Source: Chromatiales bacterium
GTDB lineage: Bacteria > Pseudomonadota > Gammaproteobacteria > Chromatiales > Chromatiaceae
Direction of reading: 5' to 3'
NCBI GenBank assembly: GCA_024712425.1
Contig: JAKRWE010000005.1
Coordinates: forward strand, 1-40,516
Length of the DNA stretch: 40,516 nucleotides
Shown here: piece by piece, positions 34,882 to 40,516 of the stretch
Layout of the letters: every line of letters starts with the position of its first letter
Position numbering within the stretch: position 1 is the first letter of the stretch
Position numbers and translations under genes: made by a program
The notes under the pieces: generated by a model
Database searches by the model: none
What the model was told of the DNA's origin: nothing
What the model saw: only the letters and a program-made list of their open reading frames with translations

Positions 34882-37399
34882 ATGGCTCAGGACAACAGGT
34901 CGTCAGCGCCCGATATGAGCGCTGCCGAGGCATTGATCGCCGAGGCGGATACCGGGGCGCGTGCACCCAAGGGCGAACGGCCCAAGGCGCTGCTGTTTTT
35001 CATTCCACTGGCGTGGTCGCTGTTCCGGCTGTGGTATTCCTCGCCACTGCCCTTTACGCTCAATATATTCATCCTGAACGACACCGAGGCGAGGGCCATT
35101 CACCTGGCCTTCTCCATCCTGTTGTCGTTCATTGCCTATCCGACCTTCAGGTCTTCGCCGCGTGATTACATTCCGGTCCAGGACTGGATCGTCGGCCTGA
35201 TCGGCGCCTTCTGTGCCGCCTATCTCTATATCTTTTACGTCGAGCTGTCCGCCCGACCAGGTAATCCGACCACCCTGGACCTGGTGGTCTCCGTTACCGG
35301 CATGGCCATACTGCTCGAGGCCACGCGTCGGGCGCTCGGCCCGCCGCTGATGGTGGTCGCCGGTGTGTTCATGCTGTATGCCTTTGCCGGGCCCTATATG
35401 CCGGATGTGATCGTGCACAAGGGCGCGAGCCTGGCCAAGGGCATGAGTCATTATTGGCTGTCCACCGAAGGTGTTTTCGGTGTGGCCCTGGGGGTATCGA
35501 CCAGCATGGTGTTCATGTTCGTGCTGTTCGGCTCTCTGCTGGAGAAGGCCGGCGCGGGCAACTAGTTCATACGCGTGGCCTTTGCAGCCATGGGGCATAT
35601 GCGCGGCGGGCCGGCCAAGGCGGCCGTGGTATCTTCCGCACTGACAGGCATGGTATCCGGTTCGTCCATCGCCAATGTGGTGACCACCGGCACCTTTACC
35701 ATCCCGCTGATGCGACGGGTCGGCTTCACTGCGGAGAAGGCCGGGACGGTCGAGGTGGCATCGTCCACCAACGGCCAGCTGACACCACCGATCATGGGGG
35801 CGGCGGCCTTCCTGATGGTCGAGTATGCCGGGATCTCATATATCGACGTGATCAAGCACGCCTTTTTGCCGGCAGTGATTTCCTATATCGCGCTGGTGTA
35901 TATCGTGCACCTGGAGGCGTGCAAGCTGAACCTGCAGGGCCTGCCGCGCCGCAATCCCAGCAATCTGGTGCGAACCCTGACCTCGTTCGTGTTCACCATT
36001 CTTACCCTGATCGTGCTTTCGGGTGTGGTGTATTACGGACTGGGCTGGATCAAGACCGTCGCCGGCGATGCCACGCCATGGGTGGCATCGGTGCTGTTGG
36101 TCCTGGCCTATCTCGGCCTGGTGAAATACGCCTGCGGTGTACCGGAGCTCGATACCAGCCATGAGATCAATGAACTGCCGGACCTGAAGGAGACCGCGCG
36201 CGCGGGTTACTATTTCCTGCTGTCGGTGGTGGTGCTGATCTGGTCGCTGACCGTGGAACGCCTCTCGCCGGGGCTTTCCGCCTTCTGGGCCACGGTGTTC
36301 ATGATCTTCGTGCTGCTGACCCAACGTCGGGTCAAGGGCTTCTTCCGTAACATGAGCGGCCGGGAGCACAGCCTGGCCCAGGGCTGGACCGACCTGATGC
36401 AGGGCCTGGTGGACGGTGCGCGCAACATGATCGGTATCGGCGTGGCCACCGCTGCCGCGGGTATCGTGGTGGGCACGGTGACCCTCACCGGGATCGGCCT
36501 GGTAATGACCGAGTTCGTGGAATTCATCTCCGGTGGGAATCTGCCGCTGATCCTGCTGTTTACCGCGATGATCAGTCTGTTGCTCGGCATGGGCCTGCCC
36601 ACTACTGCCAACTATATCGTGGTCTCGACCCTGATGGCGCCGGTGATCGTGACCCTGGGCGCGGAGCAGGGGCTGATCGTGCCGCTGATCGCGGTGCACC
36701 TGTTCGTGTTCTATTTCGGTATCCTCGCCGATGATACGCCACCGGTCGGCCTGGCGGCCTTCGCGGCCGCGGCCATCTCGCAGGGCGATCCGATTCGCAC
36801 CGGTATCCAGGGCTTTACCTACGATATACGTACCGCGGTACTCCCGTTCATGTTCGTATTCAATACCGAGTTGCTGATGATCGGGGTGAATAACTGGCTG
36901 CATGCCGTGATCGTCATCGCCGGAGCGGTGGCAGGTATGTTGACCTTTGCCGCGGCGACCCAGGGGTTCTTCTGGGACGAGGTCTATCCGCCCTATATTG
37001 AGAAGCCTGGGACCGAGGTGATGCAGGTTGCGGGAGAGGTCGCCCCCCGGTGGTGAGCTGCGGCTGACCGTGGCGGGCGAAAAGGACAGCGGAAAGGCCT
37101 TCCGCAAGACAGTGATCCTGCCGCTCGGGGATGCCGGCAACGGCGCGGAGCGCCTTGCGGCCGCCGGCATAGAAACCCGCGAGGAGGGCGGCAGGTTGTT
37201 GATCGACAATGTGGTGTTTGGCAGTGCCGCGGAGAAGGCCGGCCTGGATTTCGACCAGGAGATCGTGAACCTGCAGATTCCCACCGAGCGTCCGCCAAAA
37301 CAGTGGTTGTTCATACCCGCAATCGCGTTGGTGTGGCTGGTGGCCTGGCTGCAGCGCCGCCGACGGGATGCGCTGAAGGTCCCGGCGGCCACGGCCTGA
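34882..37399 (+). pseudogene. Fused TRAP permease (DctQM, TAXI type), amber codon and frameshift
   Basis: One reading frame encodes the small-subunit region (residues 1-228), then TAG at 35563-35565, then continues in the same frame as FIRVAFAAMGHMRGGPAKAAVV to 37056. The TAG stands where relatives have Tyr in GAGNYF (my recall). The large-subunit part has the DctM signatures SGSSIANVVTTGTF and LLGMGLPTTANYIV. At 37042-37047 a C6 tract shifts the frame; removing one C continues into a DUF3394-like C-terminal domain (GGELRLTVAGE...DFDQEIVNLQIP) and a last membrane helix. ATG 34882 has GAGGAAGG. As written, the permease is in three pieces; a GTG at 35575 could restart the large part. Confidence 0.88.
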
Positions 37400-37422
37400 G
37401 CAACAACAGGAGTATATGGATC

Positions 37423-37871
37423 ATGTTCAAGAAGATTCTTTTCCCGGTCGACCTGGCCCATGCCGATTTTGCCGCGGGTTTCGTGGCGGATGTGGAGCGG
37501 ATTGCCGACACCTTTGGTTCACAGGTGGAGCTGATGACCTCCATGCCCGGTTTCGGCATGGCGATCGTGGCCAGCTATTTTCCGGCCGATGCAGAGCAGA
37601 AGGCCCGGCGCGAAATGAAAAAGCGTCTGGCCGAGTTTGCCAGCAGCCATTTCAAGCGGGAGGTCGTTCAGACCGTGGCCCAGGGCACGCACTGGAAGCG
37701 GATCGTGAAACGGCAAAATCACACGACACAGACCTGATCGTCATGCCGCATTGCGACAAGGGCTGGGCCGAGAGTGTCCTGGTGGGTTCCTGCGCGCAGA
37801 AGGTGACAGAACGCGCGCCCTGTTCGGTATTGCTGCTGCGTCCGTCGAGTGACGGGGTCTGCCCGGTCTGA
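37423..37871 (+). pseudogene. Universal stress protein (UspA family), frameshifted
   Basis: MFKKILFPVDLAHADFA opens a UspA-fold protein. The frame ends early after THWKRIVKRQNHTTQT, while the adjacent frame holds the conserved end TAKSHDTDLIVMPHCDKG...VTERAPCSVLLLRP. Adding one A to the AAA run at 37708-37710 rejoins them into a protein of about 149 residues, the family norm. The ATP-binding C-terminal part (G-2x-G-9x-G/S pattern) looks incomplete. A USP next to TRAP genes recalls TeaD, which regulates the ectoine TRAP transporter TeaABC in Halomonas. Confidence 0.85.
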
Positions 37872-37929
37872 TCCGGATATCACCCGGGCCGTTACCGCTA
37901 GGACAAGGCAGCTTAGCCCGAATATTTCA

Positions 37930-38238
37930 CAAATAAAAAGGGCAAAACCCGTGTAGTTCGTTAAAATTCAGTTGGTTACACTGGATCCGAACAAGGTTTT
38001 GCCCGTGACAAAATGTACCCAAGAAAGCTTTGATTTTCCACCGCTGAAACGCCACCGGATCGAGGCCCGATTTTCAGGCGGGGATATCACCAGCGATGGT
38101 GGCCTGTTGTTGCTCCGGCAAGTCGATCGACGGCTGGGGTTGCTCGAGGCGGTCAATGCGAGGCTCCCCGACCCCCGCGATGCCCGCTATGTCGTGCATG
38201 ACCAACTGACGTTGTTGCGTCAACGCGTCCATGCCCTG
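37930..38238 (+). mobile_element. Remnant of an IS1380-type element (5' end of transposase)
   Basis: GTG 38005 opens 78 codons that match the start of IS1380-type transposases (FSGGDITSDGGLLLLRQVDRRLG, then LPDPRDARYVVHDQLTLLRQRV). The frame is cut at 38238 by the junction with the ISNCY-type element; nothing of the remaining transposase is found beyond. Upstream, GGGCAAAAC (near 37940) and GTTTTGCCC (37996-38004) are inverted copies, probably part of the IS end. The exact outer end is uncertain. Confidence 0.75.
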
Positions 38239-38729
38239 TGTCAACCCAATTCTAAAATGTCCCCTTTTCTCCCAAGCTGAAATGTCCCCTTGGTGAGTCC
38301 GGGGTCATGAGGGGACGAGGGGGCGCCTCATCTCCAGGGATGGTCCGGTGCAGGCCTGTGGGTCCTGCGGTTGAGTTGGATGGTCTTGGCCTTCTCGACG
38401 GTGGCGTGGATGCTTGGTCGAGGATCTCCTGCCGGAGCGCATCGGCGATCTGGTTGTTGGGGCGCCTGCCCCGGTGGCGGGAAACCAGTCCAGCCGCTCC
38501 CTCGGCCCGGTATCGGACCACCAGGCGCTTGATCTGCCGCACGCTCAAGTCCAACTGCCGTGCCGCCTCTTTCTGCCGCAACTGCCGGTCGACAACCTGC
38601 TGAACCACCCCCAGCCGGTCCACCGTCTTCTGTGTCATCGCAATGGTCTCCTCTGTCACCACCCCTCCCGAAATCAAAAGGGGACATTTTAGAATTGGAC
38701 AAAGGGGACATTACTGCTTTGGACTAACA
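38239..38729 (-). mobile_element. ISNCY-type element with internal deletion (491 bp)
   Basis: Bounded by TGTCAACCCAATTC at 38239 and, on the other strand, TGTTAGTCCAAAGC from 38729. Each end contains two copies of an ATGTCCCCTTT motif, and AATTCTAAAATGTCCCCTTTT occurs at both ends. Full ISNCY elements are about 1.5 kb or more; this one retains only the transposase start and end. Its left end is identical to bases 1-120 of the window in opposite orientation. There is no target duplication: the left neighbour is an IS1380 remnant and the right neighbour is feoB. Confidence 0.8.
38328..38638 (-). pseudogene. Deleted ISNCY-type transposase gene
   Basis: From ATG 38638 about 75 codons encode the N-terminal helix-turn-helix region (DRQLRQKEAARQLDLSVRQIKRLVVRYR, then GLVSRHRGRRPNNQ). 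After QEILDQ the DDE catalytic domain is missing, and the sequence jumps to the C-terminal tail AKTIQLNRRTHRPAPDHPWR in another frame, stopping at 38328. It cannot encode an active transposase but could be mobilised in trans. Confidence 0.75.
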
Positions 38730-39773
38730 CACGGGGGCGCATGGTTGCGCGCTGCGCCGGTAATGAGCATGCTGCCGGGCTGGCTGACGAGCCTGCTGTT
38801 CGATGGCCTGTGGCGGGGCGCGGGGGTGGTGGTCTCTTTCTTTCCCCTGATCGTGCTCTTCTTCGTATTCATGTCCCTGATCGAGGATAGCGGTTACATG
38901 GCCCGCGCCGCCTTCCTCATGGACCGCCTGATGCATCGCCTGGGACTGGATGGAAAGGCCTTCATAAACCTGTTGCTCGGTTATGGCTGCAACGTGCCGG
39001 CCGTGATGGAAACCCGTATTCTCTCCAGTCGCTACAACCGGGTGGTCAGTATGCTGCTGATCCCCTTCACCCTGTGCAGTGCAAGGCTGCAGGTGTTCGT
39101 CTTCCTGGTGGGGGTCCTGTTCACCCCCGCCAGCGCGCCCTGGGTGCTTCTGGCCCTCTATCTCGCCAGTTTCTGTGCAGTGATCGGCATGGGCCTGCTG
39201 TTGCGGCTGTTCCGCATCGCGGGGCAGCCCGAGCCCTTCATCATGGAGATCCCGCCCTACCGTCTGCCGACCCTGCACAGTGTGCTCATGCGAAGCTGGC
39301 AGGAGATGAAGGACTTCCTCTACCGTGCCGCCACCCTGATCGTGGGCGGGGTGGTGGTCTGGTTACTGACCCATATGCCCGCGGACCAGGCCCCAGCCAG
39401 TGCGGGGACCTGGGCCGGGATACTGCGGCGGGCGGCCTCGCCCCTGTTCGCACCCTTGGGGATAGACTGGCGTGAGACGATTGCCCTGCTGTTTGGTGTC
39501 ATCGCCAAGGAGATCGTTATTGGCGCTCTGGCGGTGATCTATGGCGGTGCCGATTTGGGCGCCCGGATTGCGGCCCAGGTCACGCCATTGGAGGGGCTGA
39601 GCTTCATGCTCTTCGTGCTCCTGTACACCCCTTGCGTGGCGACCGTGGCAGCGATTCGCGCCGAGTCGCGCAGTTGGCGGATCACCCTGCTGGGTCTGGC
39701 CTTGGGCCTGGGAACGGCCTGGTTGGCGAGTCTGCTCCTGTATCAGGGCGGGCGGGCCTTGGGCTTCTCCTGA
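38730..39773 (+). pseudogene. feoB: FeoB ferrous iron permease, 5'-truncated
   Basis: About 345 residues of the C-terminal membrane part of FeoB: the gate motif EDSGYMARAAFLMDRLMHRLGL, then NLLLGYGCNVPAVMETR and the second gate region AVIAKE-type segment GVIAKEIVIGAL, with LYTPCVATVAAI near the end. The N-terminal GTPase domain (G1-G5, about 270 residues) and first helices are missing, replaced by the IS remnants at 37930-38729. The open frame runs back into the IS, but no start or GTPase motif is present. Ferrous iron uptake by this protein would be lost. The Cys of GYGCNVP is conserved in the family. Confidence 0.88.
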
Positions 39774-39843
39774 TGGCAGGGCCAGAAAGACAGTCGTTCG
39801 GGCTGTTATCCTGTTACCCGTTTGTTTGACTTGGAGGCTGGCG

Positions 39844-40146
39844 ATGCATCAGTTTATGAAAGACATAGCAGAATGGATGATCGACAAGGAAGCGGAATAT
39901 GCGAGCAGCGGCCGCATTCCGGTCGAGCAGATCGACAGGCAGATCGATGCATTGAGAGAGCGCAGGGAACGATACCAGGCGGAATGCGAAGACAACCTGC
40001 AGGAGATAGACAGGATACTGGTGCGATTGAATGCCATGCGGGGGGGCATGACGCACACGGCTGCACTCGGTACGCTTCAGTCCTGCGGCCTGAAGATCAT
40101 CCGTCGCTCGCTGAACAGAAATTCGGCGACTACGACCACGAGGTAG
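39844..40146 (+). CDS. Unassigned small coiled-coil protein
   Basis: A 100-residue frame from ATG 39844 with GGAGG six bases upstream. The first 65 residues are charged and helical (ALRERRERYQAECEDNLQEIDRILVRL), suggesting a coiled coil. The last 25 residues overlap the convergent permease remnant by 70 bp and look unconserved. I recognise no family. It follows feoB by 70 bp. Confidence 0.6.
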   Translation: MHQFMKDIAEWMIDKEAEYASSGRIPVEQIDRQIDALRERRERYQAECEDNLQEIDRILVRLNAMRGGMTHTAALGTLQSCGLKIIRRSLNRNSATTTTR

Positions 40147-40395
40147 GTGATACCGATCCAGTACAGGCTTTCGCGCGACGATTGCCACAGGTAGGTGAGT
40201 AGTGTGATCAGGGAGGCGAGTGAGAGCAGCAGGCCGATCAGCGACAAGCCGGCATTTCCCTGAAGCTGCCGCCGCAAGCGCCAGGCAGAGAGGTTGATGG
40301 CGGCAAAGATCAGCAGGAAGGTCGCGCTGGCAAAGGATGAGATGATGGTGAGATTGGCCAGGTTGACGAAGGCCAGCGTGGCCACGGTTATCGCC
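40077..40395 (-). pseudogene. C-terminal remnant of an APC-type amino acid permease
   Basis: About 105 codons encode the last three or four membrane helices of an APC-superfamily permease (ITVATLAFVNLANLTIISSF, FASATFLLIFAAINLSAWRLR, WIGITYLVVVVAEFLF). Upstream, the frame ends at 40396 where an IS21-type end begins, so the rest of the permease has been split off or lies beyond the insertion. GTG 40385 could look like a start but is internal to the motif. Confidence 0.8.
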
Positions 40396-40516
40396 TGTCA
40401 ATGGCCAATAATTTTGACCCCCCTTCGGCCAATAAAATTGACCCACCCGGGGCGACAAAAAATCAGCTCTCGCGTTTGTGCTTCAGTCGATAGCTCTCAC
40501 CTCCCAGCATGAAGAT
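40396..40516 (-). mobile_element. IS21-family end, cut by the window edge
   Basis: The element starts with TGTCA at 40396 and has two direct terminal repeats, GGCCAATAATTTTGACCC (40403-40420) and GGCCAATAAAATTGACCC (40427-40444), as expected of IS21-family ends. The 3' end of istB follows. The insertion interrupts the amino acid permease gene. Confidence 0.85.
40463..40516 (-). CDS. istB: IstB-like ATP-binding protein, C-terminal end only
   Basis: Seventeen codons are visible, ending FMLGGESYRLKHKRES and TGA at 40463. The GGESYRLK ending is typical of IstB helper ATPases of IS21 elements. The remainder lies outside the window. Confidence 0.8.
   Translation of the reverse strand: MFMLGGESYRLKHKRES

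Noticed and set aside
35836..37461. A 541-codon minus-strand frame opposite the TRAP permease
   Set aside because: The plus strand carries conserved permease motifs throughout; this frame is His/Gln/Arg-rich shadow sequence.

Overview
The window looks like a high-GC gammaproteobacterial chromosome segment, probably from a sulfur-oxidising, Chromatiales-like organism. Gene order supports the class: gpmI-envC-ctp-yibQ, yibN-secB-gpsA, ubiE-ubiJ-ubiB, hslVU, lptM-lysA/dapF-DUF484-xerC, and argH divergent from algZ-algR are all gammaproteobacterial arrangements. The sulfur assignment is an inference from three things: a sulfur-globule-like secreted repeat protein, a cytochrome c' homologue, and an ArsR regulator with cysteines placed as in persulfide sensors. 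No rRNA, tRNA or CRISPR array was recognised. Both window edges lie inside insertion sequences (an ISNCY-type end on the left, an IS21-type end with the istB 3' end on the right), so this may be a whole contig that breaks at repeats.

Layout. 1-303: IS end and a structured dispersed repeat. 304-2016: class 1B pyrD, divergent trmL, and a small ORF with a good promoter. 2200-4527 (minus): arsR, a membrane rhodanese, secB, gpsA. 4528-5024: candidate ArsR operator and a second repeat copy whose core is inverted. 5025-11749 (plus): gpmI, envC, ctp, yibQ, a DJ-1 family gene and two unassigned genes. 11774-21234 (minus): ubiquinone genes, DUF971, hslVU, an EAL-domain protein, xerC, DUF484, dapF. 21342-24511: third repeat copy, a lysine-rich DUF2934 protein, lysA, lptM, an esterase and a glycine-zipper lipoprotein. 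24647-28736 (minus): broken cyaA, a PAS/degenerate-GGDEF gene and a MazG-like gene. 28920-30285: sulfur-globule-like protein convergent with cytochrome c'. 30421-33600: argH and disrupted algZ-algR. 33815-37871: TAXI-type TRAP transporter and a universal stress protein, both permease and USP disrupted. 37930-38729: IS1380-type remnant abutting a deleted ISNCY-type element. 38730-40516: feoB remnant, small ORF, permease remnant, IS21 end.

Two patterns stand out. First, three copies of a roughly 150-170 bp palindromic element share a 52-bp core. Its inner hairpin covaries between copies, its outer stem is rebuilt with different sequence, and in one copy the core is inverted relative to conserved flanks. 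Second, the left 27 kb holds no broken gene, while 27-40 kb holds seven. The broken genes are cyaA, algZ, algR, the TRAP permease, the USP, feoB and an amino-acid permease, all for sensing or uptake; biosynthetic and housekeeping genes between them are intact. Most lesions are single-base changes in short homopolymers. This fits real gene decay or slippage, but a local drop in sequence quality must be excluded first.
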